Part shown: piece after piece, positions 1 through 12,440 of the stretch
Layout: each line of letters begins with the position of its first letter
Numbering within the stretch: the first letter of the stretch is position 1
From: Zygnema cylindricum
Taxonomy: Eukaryota; Streptophyta; Zygnematophyceae; Zygnematales; Zygnemataceae
NCBI GenBank assembly: GCA_037447655.1
Contig: JBBHKE010000834.1
Span: 768,499-832,498 of the forward strand
Reading direction: 5' to 3'
DNA length: 64,000 bases
Notes under the pieces: model-generated
Databases searched by the model: none
Told to the model about the DNA's origin: nothing
The model's input: the letters and a program-made list of their open reading frames with translations, nothing else
Position numbers and translations under genes: made by a program

Positions 1-260
1 ATGTTCCATAATTACATGCTAACTCAAAGACATTCATTGACCCCCTGTAAGAAGCCTTTCTTACCACTACCGCTGAAAGCTCCTCCTTTCCATCGTGCAT
101 TTTAATATATCCTGCGTATTATTCTTTTCAAAAAGCAGACAATATTTCAGGCATCCCAACCTAAAGGCTAACGGGGGGTTCTCAGAAGGTTCTTGGAAGG
201 TTTTCAAAAGGTTCTTGTCCCTGAATACCGTTGCCATTCTCCGGAAACAAACAATTGCAG

Positions 261-469
261 GAGATGGAATGGTTCACGCAGTTCGATTGGACGGAAAAAC
301 GGCGTCCTATTCAAGCCACTACATTCGAACCACAGGATGGCAAGAGGAGAGAGCCATGGGCCGCATGGTTCACAAGGGACTCGGACAGAGGAGCTCCCTG
401 GGCCACATGCAAATTGTGGCCGCCAGTGTTCTGGGACTCCGGGTGCAAGATGTGCCCTCCTGGTGTGGT
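261..469 (+). CDS. Unassigned candidate internal exon
   Basis: An open stretch of about 70 residues runs from an acceptor (ACAATTGCAG, ending at 260) to a consensus donor (GTGAGT at 470-475). It has a protein-like composition rich in Trp, Cys and Pro, with segments such as FDWTEKRRPI, EPWAAWFTRDSD and WDSGCKMCPP. I do not recognise the family. It would enter in an unknown phase and leave in phase 2. No partner exon is evident between 470 and 1052, so either the rest of the gene lies left of the window and this is a broken remnant, or the call is false. The next gene (GT37) converges on it from the minus strand. Confidence 0.35.
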
Positions 470-1052
470 GTGAGTGTCAAAATCTATTCTAGATTGACGA
501 AACTTCTTCTTTAAGGTTGGCGAAAGCTAGACAAAGCGTATTCTTTTAAGGTTGATGAAAGTTGTTGATTATCGATCGGACTAACCAGGTTTACCACTTT
601 AATCTCTAAACCAAATTTCTAAGAAGTTGAGATAAAAAAAGAAGGGAACGGTCGCGGGGACGAGATCATATTGAATAAAATAATAACCATCACCTTCGAT
701 TTCTCCACTATGCACAAACGTCAATACTCCGAGGATCTCATTACAAACAATATATGAGCGATTTGCTTGACTTTTCAAGCTTAAAATCCTCCAAAAAAAC
801 AAAAAAAAATCGAGGGAATGTTAAAATACATCCATACCGAGCAAACGGTACTCCCCTAAATGCCTAAAAACTAAATTTTTTTCTTCTTATAATCAATATC
901 CTCCAGTTGAACAAACAATTTTAAAACCTTCACATTGACTTCTCACCTATCTACCTAACCTCTGTCACGTCTCACTTATTAAGAAAACAAGGAGAACCAA
1001 ATACCTGAAAAACGAATAACAACCAAAAAATTCACGAAAAACTCGAATATGG
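470..1052. other. AT-rich spacer, nothing recognised
   Basis: This stretch lies between the candidate exon and the stop codon of the minus-strand fucosyltransferase. It probably contains that gene's 3' untranslated region. No convincing reading frame, RNA gene or inverted-repeat element is visible. Confidence 0.5.
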
Positions 1053-4000
1053 TCACCAGCCCATCGACTTCTCTGTGACTCCCTTTAGAGGCGCCACCTG
1101 GACTCCTCTCTCCCAATCATCACATTGCCTCAAAGACGATTCTTGATGCCATGGATCTTCAAAAGTGGGATCCGAGGGACATTCGACTTTCCATGGAGGT
1201 TGATGAAAACACGGTTCCGGTGTTACTGCAAAACTGCAATCTTCAGCATTTCGATTTTTCTCTTCTTCTTCATCAAAAAGCAGACCGTTGAGAAAAATAG
1301 GGTTTTTACCCATAAGGGCAGACGAAATGTATCCGAAGGTTGACGATTTACTGATGACGAGGTCGTCACTGAAACTTAAAAGCCACATGTCGATAATCGC
1401 ATCTTCGTTGTGGGACAAATCGGAAGACAGTTGCTCAGACTGCAGGGAGGAAAACAATGTACTGTAATTAGAGTTCATTGGAGATTTTAAGGATAGAGCA
1501 TTAGTGTTGTGGATTGTTTCGGTTTTTTAGAGGGGGGTGAATTATGGGATTAAACCTGTGGACGAAAGGAAAAACAATGATGAAGAGTTTTAAGTCTGAC
1601 TCAATTAAATCGAATCAATTTGGATGCAATAGGATCAAATCACATCAAACAAATTAATTCACTTCTTGAGCACACGAATCCTATGCTAGCCTTACGATTT
1701 ATATAAATTGATAATACATACATTGTTGCACAGAAAGTGAGTTTTTATATTCATGTGAATATTTATATTTTGTATGTTGCATTTGCTTCATTTGGGTGTG
1801 AATACTGGGTGTCTTCTAGCTTTACCCTTTTCCTTTTCCTATTTCCAGGGCAAATAAGAAATGCATCCTTCCCTCCCTCAAGACTTTTACGGGCTCGCAA
1901 AAACATCATAACAGCTAGAAGAGGGATGTATTTTTTCGATATAAACTGTAAGCTGGAACTGTAAAACCATATGTATCACATGCTTTGGCAAAATACTTAT
2001 AACCAGCCTGCATACACTGAGATCGCAGTTAATCAATTTAATGCAACAACTATAACTCCCCATCATTCTCAGTAACTGAATATCCTTCCTATTGTGAAAC
2101 CTCCACAACTTAAATTTCACAAAAACAAGACCTACTCTGAAATATTCTTTTACCGCTCCCCACATCCCTCCACAGTTATCCTTAAAACTGCCCATCGTAA
2201 TTAGTACGATGAGACAAATTTGGTGCAATAACTATTGAGGCCTACATATGAATGAATGAATAGGTTTGAAAATGCAAACCCTAAGATTTGTGAATAACAA
2301 ATGCCGGACCTAGGTTCTCTACATAATTTGACATAAACCCTAATATTTACTCATCCATAATGTTAGTTCGTCGAGACTACACCGTGAATCATTCGGCGCC
2401 CCCAAATTTTGACCCTCGAACCTAAAATATAATTATTTTTTTTCCAATACGCTATATAGGTACGGCTTAATTAGCATCAATGACTCTAATTTGAGCGATT
2501 TTTAAATAGTGTAGCGTACGAAATGTGTCAGTGCGTACTAAAACTGCTACAGAAAACAAACAATCGTACAGAAAAGGTGTTAGATAACGGCGTCGAAACA
2601 CAAAAGTGAGTGGCGCTGCCATGGGAAAGAGTCCTCGGATTTGATTCCTAGTAATAAAGACGAGAAAATCACGCGAACCTGTTCTTACATGTTCAAACGT
2701 CGACTATGTGAACGCAGCCAATAGCGGCTACACTACAGGAATGTGTCCAACTTAGTGTTAAATGTATAAATTAGCTTTAATGTTTTGTTGGCGTTAGGCC
2801 CTTGAACCCAAAATAGAGTTAATAACACTAATTGTTCCTTTACACTAATTATTTCTTAACACTAATAGCGATTCACAGTATAATTACGAGGAGTGTCGTG
2901 ACACCTTCGCCAACATAAGCAAGAAAAGTCAACCACCGCAACTAGAGAGAAGGGACTTATAGTTGCTAACCTAATTTATATTCGCTAGTTTTTAGTCGCT
3001 AGGGGAATTCATGAGGCCCTCCCACAATGTTTCCCATTTTTCATTTTGACCTTGGCAAGTTCCAAGATATTCGTTTATATTCGATTTCATAAAAACGATG
3101 ACATATACACCCAAAACTGACAGGCGCCTTGACTCCTATACCTCTTCAAAGGACAAATTATCTTCAAATTATAATGCACCCGGGATTTCTGGACCATAAA
3201 CGCACTCTTTCATGCACCTGCCTATATTACCTCTAGGAGGTAGGTGAACAGACATTCTAATTCTTTTTACAGTCAAAATAAACTGCTCGATATATAATCT
3301 GCAATGACATAGAATTTTGAAAGTCCAATAGCTTTTACTCTGAACAGTGTTTTTAGGTTTTCATCATTGAACTAGAGTTTGAACACTTTAGCTGTTTACA
3401 CTTTAGTCTGTTAAACAACAGTCTGACCAATTATGGTCCTACCATTATTTATGATTACAACCATTGAAACCCTAAAGCGGTGGATATGTGTAACTTAAGT
3501 ACGATTACTACTTTTCAGGTCAAAGTCTGTAATCCCTAAAGATTTGGATTTTGACCAGAATAGGTTTTTGTACATTTCCGAAAAATAATAGAAGTTCAGA
3601 TACATGGTTCCTTCGGGAAGAGTCAATAATAAGCTTTACAAGACCACTATATCACAACGATCTCCAAACACTAATTGCTAGTCACCTGGATCCATATTTA
3701 ACCTAAAAAACAACTTCAACTCCTGCCTCCCACACTTTCAATTCGAGCAAGTCCACACATGTTGTTCCAATTCGACATGTAGACTAAGAAATTTGCAAAT
3801 GAAAGGCTCTGTTTAAGGAAAAAATCCATTAGGAAGAGATTTTTTTAGACTATATTTAGAGTTTCTAGGGTTTTTTAGTTGGCAGGCTGTCGTTGATTGT
3901 GAAATCACCTGTCGAATGCTTCAAACCTTTTTCGGGTTCGTCTTCAGCATGCTTAAAGTTTTTCCCTTGGGTTTCAGTTTGATAAAATTTAAAATGTCGT

Positions 4001-7000
4001 TGCCACGTGGCAATATGCTCATCGGAGTTTTCTGCTTGTTTGGGAACTTTTCTGATTTTATTTTGAGTTTTTTTAAGGTTTTTCCGGGCATGTTTAGGAT
4101 TTTTTCATTGTTTTTATTTCGTTCATATATAAGAAAACCTCCAACCAATCAAAAACGGCCCGAACTAATCTGCTGAGTTTGCAGAAACAGCTTTTTCCAT
4201 GTCACGAAAAAGCGTCCAAAGGTGTTTCCAAGGCTAAACTTTGATTTTAGCCACGGTACTAAAACTGCTGACTTGTAAAAGTTAATGTTTATTGAAAAAG
4301 ATGGAACCTTTTAGCGGCCAGTTTTCGAATTTAGAGGCCAGTTTTTAGCCGTTTGTGGCCAGTTGTCGTTTGTACTATAAAATAATAAAAGCGGAAGTTC
4401 AGAAATTCAAATGAGTAAGGTCTACTGTCCAAAGGTATGGTTAGGAACAGGATTCTTAAAAATAAATGTCCAGAAATGAAGCATGAGAAAGGAACAAAAT
4501 CAATTTTATCTTCTTTTTTTTTGTCATCAAGATTTGATTTTCCTAACTCCCTTAACACCAGATAGCAGGTGGGACCTTAGAGGGATGTAATACCAGTATA
4601 GGAGTATAAATAGCATGTTTAAACGTCGTAATAATCCTTATTATCCTTAGTCCTAATCCTTATTATCCTAAGTCATCACCATTATCCAAATAATGGTGAT
4701 GATTAAAATAGGCCATTGGAAAGCTTTCAGTATCGGCTTCCCTTGATAGGTCGATGGAAATAAGAAAACTAGTTTTGCAAATGCAATTGCAGAAAGTATA
4801 CGGAACTTTTTATAACTGTGATGAAAGGAAAAAAAATTATACTACAAAATTTATAAAAACTAGAAAGTACTATTGATATCTTACGCTTGGTACACATAGT
4901 TGATGATACTGTAGTAAACACACATAAGCAGTTTCAAAAGAAACACCAAATAAAAATAAAAAGACAAAAATTTGCTCATGACTCGGGCTTTTTGTAAAAT
5001 CGGTATGTATTTTTTTTTCCAATCATTTTTGTTTTCTACAAACCTTTTAAGATGCACTGTTTTTGACTTCAAGGCAACATGGACTCTCTAGCTGACACTG
5101 TAAATCTGTAGTTTATCGATTCAGATTTCTAAATTTTCCTTACTTATGTATGCACTCATGTTTCAAGATGCTAAGGGAACCCGGGTCACATGGAGGATAT
5201 ATCTAGTTAAAGAGGCAAACGAATCTGATCCTCGAATTTACAGCAGGTTTTTGAGAACTGGCAGTACTTAAGCATATTTATACCTTATGACATAGCCATA
5301 TTCTGTCACCGGAATAACCTGCCACGATCAATTCCAAAAGGAAGTAATACATACAAGCATACCTGCATATATACCAGTGTACATAGTAAAAGGGTCCCAT
5401 GTAACAAAAACTAGGTTGGCCAGTTCAACTAAGGAACTCTCTAGGTTGACACTAATGTTGAACTGGCCGATCGGTTAGGTGGACCTTACAAATACTAATT
5501 CACATCAAAAAGCCATGTTGAGTGTGCTTTGACAGAAAAAACCTAAGCAATTACTAGACAGATATGAACGTGCATTTCATGGGGAGGAAAGAACTGCAGA
5601 AAAAAGGCCGACAGGGCAATAAGGGATTACTACAGTGATAATACGAAAGAATAAAATATCATATGCGGGTCATAAAAGGCTAAAAGAGAAGTGAAGGAAG
5701 GCCTGATAGAAGTTAAAGCATGAGGACTCACCGCATGAGATGCTCTGTGCACACTAACTCTGCGAGCTTGTTCTCTGGGATTGATCACATATGCGTTTTT
5801 TAAGTGGAAGTAGAAGTCCCGCTTCAAACTCGCTACAAATGTCGCAGAATCGGGCAGACGTGGGAATACCACTCCTCCTTTACTTTTCCTGTCAAGGGGT
5901 GGAGGGAGAAGACCGAGCCTCTGAGCACATTTATCAAGCCTCGCACTTTTCTCTCGTCTCCATGGCTGGCCCTTGGTCCTCAGCTGAAGACCGAGGCGAC
6001 GACCAGCCGGTTTCAGATACCGATAAAAGACATCAGATGCTCTCTCCCATATTTTCTTCGTAGGATTCAAAAGCTTCCTCCCTGTCGGTGTGAAAATGAG
6101 GCGGTCAGGAAACAGTTCTTCCATTTTAGTGCGGTATTTAGTGTAGTACAACCCCGGAACGTAGTATTGGTTCGACAAGATGAGAAGAACTTGAACTTCT
6201 TTAAGCCGCTCAAGTTCACTCGGACAAAAAAACTTGATATTGTCATCATGATTAACAATTACCTTTACTGCAGGAGGGGATGCAGTCACATTCTTCCCTG
6301 CCCTCGCCTTAACTCCATCCATAACCCAACCATTCCATGGTTTCGCTTCAGCAAACATCAAATCTGTACGGACAGGAAGTGGTAAAAGCCACGATGACCC
6401 TAAAAATGGCTCACAGAAAAGCTTCTCCACAGGCCATTGTCGATCTAGTACCAACACCCGCTTCGTCAAAATTGCCAAAACATATGTGGAAACAAGGGAC
6501 AAAAGTCGATTTCCCAAGCCGTCAAAAGGGGAATACCAGACCAAGTATTGACATGCCAAAGGAGACTTTCCTCTCCCCATTAATGCCCGCCCAAATTCCT
6601 CATCACTTTCATATTCTGCTTCTTGCTTCCGACAGTTGCTGTGATATTCCTCGTACTCTTTCATTGCCTTCACAAGGACGGCTGGTGAAGTGTAATTGGA
6701 CGCCTGCCAAAAGAGATGCTGGTCCAACTGACTGGCACATCCTGCGTATGCCAAAAACGTAAAGGTTTTTGTTTAATAAAGGGTTTTTGTTAAACAAAGG
6801 GTTCTGAGCCACGTCCATAATCTCATCGGAACATTAGTTTGATAGAGGAAGTTTCGTAAACATTAATGTGCAATTCCAGGTCACATTAACCCATGAAAGA
6901 GACAGCATTCAATAACAAATAGCTTTCCGAGAACATCGACAAGAGAAAAGTCTCTTGATGATGAATTCACTTGAAAAAGAGTCCCTGTGCGAATTTTTGA

Positions 7001-8144
7001 AAGGACCTCTAATAGATAAGCTGACTGATGAGAAAACCTATGGCTAACGTACAACTTCAACAATAGCTTAAGAAAAAAAAGAAACTTTGAGTGACTACAA
7101 CCATACACTTCAGCCATGTGAACTCCTTTACTTTCCTGCTTGAATGAAACAAGAAGTTTAAAATTGTTGCAAAAAAAGCATCAAGAAAACCAGAATGTAA
7201 CTCAGCTTCTCACAATAATCTTTCTGCAGAACTTCAGAATTCCTTTTGAAACCTTCGTTTGTGCAACATATGAGCAGTGGCAAAAAAAAATAGAAAAGTG
7301 CAAGAATATCATATGTTTGTACTTTGGAATAAAGCCAAAAATTCTGAGGCAGTCATTAGGGCCGGGGCTCATATCCCCTGAAGTGCTCCAATTGAGCAAA
7401 TTACATTGATATTCTGACTCTTAGAATTTTGACCATAAAATATGGGCACATTCCACATTTTTTATTAGGGTACAACCCGACCACCTTTTCTCTTAGGGCA
7501 ATTGTCCATTGTAACAAAGAGCCCTTTGTTAGCGGAAGGTGTTAACGGACCCACAAGCACTTTTCCCCTCAAACAAAAAATTTGACCGATAGAATTCTGT
7601 TATTGAACCATTATTACGCACGGCAAGCTTAACGAAGGGCTCTCCGTTACAATGGAGAATTGCCCTTAGCGACAATGTAGATGGTGTGCCTTTGGAAAAG
7701 CGAGTAATAAGAAGCCTTCCGCTTTTTAGAACGCCTCTCTTATTCTTAGGCATAGGTTCCTAACCTGTCTATTGTCTTTGTTATGAATGCATTGCGATCA
7801 AAGAACCATAGTCTAATAATACAGGGAAAATGACAAATTCTCTGTCATAAGAACATCTGCATGACACAATCGATGGTTTCACAGTTTTCTAAAACATCAT
7901 GAAATATTTTGTACGACTTCACTGTACAAGTTCTCACGAAATGCCAAATTTATCCGTTAATTTGTTCCGGTGTCTCAGCCGGTTTACTGCATTTAAGCCA
8001 GGGAAAGGCCCAGGGTTTGTTCACATTCTCACCGAAATTAGGAGCACTTGAAACTGGCGTAAAGCTAACCACGGTTAGGGTAAGAAGAAGAAGAACTGCC
8101 CAAGGAACTGCAGTCCATGGGAGTGCACCATTCTGTTGCCTCAT
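1053..8144 (-). CDS. GT37 xyloglucan-type fucosyltransferase
   Basis: Three exons (minus strand): 8144-7988, 6741-5732 and 1439-1053, with intron phases 1 and 0. They join into 517 residues, a normal length for plant GT37. Residues 1-52 hold a short N-terminus and a Leu/Val-rich signal-anchor segment (VPWAVLLLLTLTVVSF), as expected for a type II Golgi protein. Family signatures follow in order: SPFDGLGNR near 123-131, LVLDR near 149-153, FCEPFLGSSWLLP near 161-173, SNQYYVPGL, GLQLR (the Arg-containing nucleotide-sugar motif), STFGYISSALMG, and EPCFHQPPW near the C-terminus. GT37 enzymes transfer L-fucose from GDP-fucose to galactose or arabinose on xyloglucan, arabinogalactan protein or similar glycans. 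The acceptor cannot be read from sequence. The exon 2/3 junction reproduces the family alignment without a gap. Intron 1 carries a 170-bp MITE. Intron 2 (4.3 kb) carries a mariner-like element. The start is the first Met before the hydrophobic anchor. Confidence 0.9.
2380..2880. mobile_element. Tc1/mariner-like MITE in GT37 intron 2
   Basis: This is a 501-bp element flanked by TA (2378-2379 and 2881-2882). Its left end reads CACCGTGAATC and its right end GCGATTCACAGTA, an imperfect inverted repeat of the family consensus CACCGTGAATCGCTATTAG. The interior (for example GTACGAAATGTGTCAGTGC) matches the copy ending at 26029. No coding capacity is seen. Confidence 0.7.
3840..4400. repeat. T-rich low-complexity stretch in GT37 intron 2
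   Basis: T-rich intronic DNA with recurring TTTTT(A/T)GG words and three near-repeats of GGCCAGTTTT between about 4316 and 4372. It contains open frames on both strands of low-complexity composition, which I do not take as genes. Confidence 0.4.
5414..5470. repeat. Short inverted repeat (hairpin) in GT37 intron 2
   Basis: TTGGCCAGTTCAAC is followed about 27 bases later by GTTGAACTGGCCGA, giving a near-perfect 13-14 bp stem. It may be a decayed MITE end pair or a simple hairpin. No target duplication is evident. Confidence 0.45.
7496..7665. mobile_element. PIF/Harbinger-like MITE in GT37 intron 1
   Basis: A 170-bp element with inverted ends. The left end reads GGGCAATTGTCCATTGTAAC. The reverse complement of the right end reads GGGCAATTCTCCATTGTAAC. 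The similarity continues through a GAGCCCTT(T/C)GTTA core. It is flanked on both sides by TTA (7493-7495 and 7666-7668), the duplication typical of PIF/Harbinger. It has no coding capacity and sits wholly inside intron 1. Confidence 0.8.
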
Positions 8145-11100
8145 TTTGCCGCAGGAAACAAATGAATCTTGAGGAACACAACACAAGCATTCAAAAACCA
8201 AGTCGGCCTTAATCCATAAAGATGTCTTCATTTCTGCTTGAGACAAAAGATCGCGCTAAGGGTTTTTCCTATCCCATTGAGGTTCCAAAGGATTGTCAAA
8301 AAACATTACACTCACTTCAAATTTGCTTCGAATACCAGGAGACATGTGCTAAAGGAAATAACAACAGAACAAAATTATGTAACTGAGAAATGAAAATCAG
8401 TTGCAAAAAGAACATGGAAATATACTAGGATATTTATTATATATGATGGATTGCCATTTGATATCCTTTATTGTTTCACACTTAGAAGGATGGCTGAATT
8501 GAATCTACAGGGAGTTGGCGGTGAATAAAGAGAAACATTAAACTGCAAAACAACTGATCAAAAGAAAAATTCAACCATTTTTTTCTGCATTGCCTTTTTC
8601 CTCAAAAACTTCATCTAAAGCTTTAAATATAGTCAATCTGGTACCTTTTTCCGTTTTTCAAATCCGAAAATCTCCAGATTCAGGATAAATTGATCATTTG
8701 CCACCAAAAAAATCGAGATTTCTCGCACATCACACAATGTTTGATCAGAGATTTAATTAAAGTGAAAGAAGAACATGATGGATTCACCGAGAGAGAACGC
8801 TGAACAGGAAGGGGGGAGTGGATTAAAGATTCCCTGATACGTGGCGTTTAGTACACCTTGAATCGTAATTAGTCTGGAATAAACCAAGTTTCCACGTAGA
8901 AAATATTGAACCAAAGAATACATGTTATAATCATGATAAAAATGTATAATTAATTAATTATGTTCGTACTTTACCGCCTATCACACTTATGTGAAAAGTG
9001 CGTAAATTAAAAAAAATACAAAATAAATTACGGGAATTGATTTCGCATAGGCCACCTGGCTAGACGCAAGCGCTTACGTCATCAGAACAGATCCGTACAA
9101 ATGTGTCAAAATTTGACGGCCAACCTTTTTGACTAACCTTGATTACTGAATATGGATGACATGGCAAGCGACCGTCTAATTTTGTGGCGCGGAGACATAA
9201 CGTCGCGTAAATTTAACAGATGACAAGGCCGTCAAATGCTTCCATACGCCAACTGCAACAAGTACATGGAACTACGTAAGTAGACGAAAGCCTTCTCGGT
9301 ACTCGCTTACTGAACTGGAGCTACACGTGAATGGAATTTCAAGATCCTGCAGTCTTCTTCTGTTGTCTCCCTGTTGGTCTTTCACTTTGGCTGTGGCTTT
9401 GGTTCCTCCCATTCTCCACCATCGTTCTACTTCGTACCGTCTATCTCTACTCTCCCTTTCTAATGGTTTTTTCCCCTTGAACATGTTACAGCTCGTTTGT
9501 TTTCTCTTTTACGAGATATAAAACCGAAGGAGAGAGAAAAAGAGTGTGAGTTTTTCCAGTTGACTGTCTTTTTAAGTTTCACCGTTTATTCCCTTACAGT
9601 AATTTTTTCTTCAAAAAATAAAGATTATTTTGTGAATTTTTCAAAACATTTACGACGACAAGTAGCAAGACTGGACTCTTATATTTTGTACACATGGAAT
9701 CGAAAGAATGAGGCTCAGCTTTTTCATCGTATAGATGTGCAATGATTTTAGGGACTACATGGTTTGTAATTGTGAAAATTATAATTCTATGTGAGATATT
9801 TCTAAAACTATTGTTAGCTACCAGCGCTATTACTAATCTGTTTGTAACTAGAGTGTCTATTTTATGGAATTCTTACCAGAGATGACAAACACTTTTATTG
9901 CAGTAATTTTAGTCGTTAGTGTGGATTTCTGTAAAGATTATAGTATATATTTCAATTTCTGTATCATAATCGCACAATTAATTGACATATATTTACCTGC
10001 AATCCTCATTGAAATTAGTCTCTCATTACTCTCCTCATTGGTATGGATTTTAATTATATAAATCACTTACTATGAATTAAAGTTTTGATAATAATAGGCA
10101 CGGTTATATAACTGCAATAATTGTAGTAATAACCATGAAATTCTTTAAAAGCATTGTTATAAAGTCCACTAGAAGCTTTACCATAGGATTTCACACAAAA
10201 TTGGTGTGATTTATTTGGATTTTAGGTTACACAATCTATTCCAATTAATGGATTAAATTGGACAGAGTACATTGCTTCACCGTGTATCATTATTAACGTC
10301 AATGTTATTTCGCCACTTTAATCAACTTTCTCCCAGCACACATCTCAGATTTCCGTTTGGAGACCGCCAATCGGAATTGAAGATCCTTACACTTCTGTGT
10401 TAATCTTGCTAAATCGCAGATTCCTTATGGAATGCTTCCTGGCATCATAGAGGATTTAATTTAGTTAACATTACTTTTAGTACAACAAAATTCATGGTAG
10501 TCAGTATATCCAAGCTCCTCCAAATCCTATTTTTGGTTACTGTGCATAACTGTCAGAAGGGATAGTGACTGTGACTTCCCAAGTGACTGTTAGTCCGGCT
10601 CCTAAAAAAAGAAAAAGAATGTCAATCTTCAGCCCAAGAAGGGCCACAATCTGGTATACGTAAGGAGAGGTTCGGAGAACTGCAACAGCCTCCAGGGACG
10701 TGCCGATCTCGTTGAGAACGGAAATTTATACGATGGTAGATTGTGTAAATGGGTAAATGTTAAATCTCAAATAACTTTTCAGACAACTGATACAAGTGAG
10801 ATTCAAGAAGCAAGGACTGTCTGTATATTGGAGATTTACTTGAATTTTAGGTTTTGGATCAAAATGATCATAGGATTCACATAGGTAGGTAGTGTCGAAT
10901 TTCAATTGAACTGGTAAAGAAGCACGAGTACAAAAAGTGGAAGTCCAAAAATTGATTCTGTATATTAAGTACTTGACCTGAAAATTGTTGTGTAATGTAT
11001 GAATTTAGAAATTGATATTGAAACAATGGCAATTGAAATAATCCGCTCTTATTTTAAATTATCACTTGAGGCACAAATACCTGGACGATCAATAGTTTAC

Positions 11101-12440
11101 GAAACGTTGTCAAACGATGATTTGGGAATAAAAAAGAAAATCCATTTCTAATCATCAAACTTCCGAATCTCGCATTTCATCACAAACTTTGTCACTTGAC
11201 TAAAAGTACACAAGTAACATCAATTTAGTATGATGGTGATGAAAATGTCAATCTATAACTGAAACTCGTGATAACGCTAATGAAGATAATTACAGCTAGT
11301 ATAATGGTTATGTTATAGATTATGGATTTTTTCATCCACAGGAAACCCATTATACTCCGAATCTTGTGGGACTCGCACTTAAGCTCAACAATTTTCTAAT
11401 GCAGATGAGACATATTGGAATAAAAAGACTTAACATCTTACTTTTGAGATTCAATAGGGAGGGAAATAGGACGAAGGAGCCCACTCCAATGAATTTCACC
11501 TGTCTTTCGATTTAACCTTTCCATTAACATCATTTAGTGTACAGCACAGAAATTACTTCAAAATATTAAGTCAGTTTGAAAGAAAATGATGTTTTATTAG
11601 CATTCTCGTGATGCTTATCACCTGGCAATTTCATTGCCGTTCAAAATCATGAAGTTGAAAATAAATCTCAAATGCTTTCAAATGGCATCACAAGAAAACA
11701 TTGGGCGAAGAAGAAGAAACAGAGTTCATATTATCAAAAAACTCAGAAGTACAAATTGGAGAATTTTATAGACAAAAAGATATAAGAACTCCCATTTCCT
11801 CACCCAACACTAAAAATCTAAACCAAAATCTAAAACAAAATCTAAAGCGTAACCTGTCTATAAACACAATTATTGTCAAAATTTGTTTCTCCTAACTACA
11901 CAGTTTAAAAAACACACCCAAAAAGGTGAAAAAAAACAGGGCATACCTTATGGTATCACTGGAAAAAAAAGGAGAAACGCAATATCTTGAATGTAGTGGG
12001 GTAGACAAACCGATTAATTGTTGAATGCTGTGAGATGCAAATAACGGCGGAAAAAAAAATCATTTTGCTTGAATTTTGCATTTATGTCGTACTTATTATG
12101 GTAGTTGTCCTTTGTAGTACTGTACAGGGGGGGACCTAAAAAAAGGAATTCTTATACCATCTGCAAAAAAAATTATATACAGAGAAAATGGAAAGAAAAA
12201 AAAAAAAAACATGTGGTTGACTTTTTGCCAGGGTCGTAGCTTCTATTTTTCGCGCAGCTTTTGTCAAGATGTGAAAGACTGGTTTTTGGAAACCAAAGAG
12301 AGGAGATAGGTTGAGACGGGGGAAAGACTGGAAGAGGGATGTCGAAACTCACAGTTTTCAACTTTCTGAAATGCGGGATTGTGAATTTTTGGGACAAAAG
12401 TGATTTCTGGTTTAACACGTGGGATCACATTAATATTGGT
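8145..12440. other. AT-rich intergenic region upstream of GT37
   Basis: This 4.3 kb lies between the GT37 start and the stop of the MYB gene, so it should hold the GT37 5' leader and promoter and the MYB 3' region. I see only short frames of low-complexity composition, homopolymer runs and no recognisable gene, RNA or transposon ends. No core promoter motif could be assigned with confidence. Confidence 0.5.

Noticed and set aside
3916-4558. Phe-rich and Lys-rich frames in GT37 intron 2
   Set aside because: T-rich low-complexity DNA translated on both strands.
5791-6762. Several plus-strand open frames of 90-190 codons opposite GT37 exon 2
   Set aside because: They overlap the conserved GT37 exon in antisense and have no protein features.
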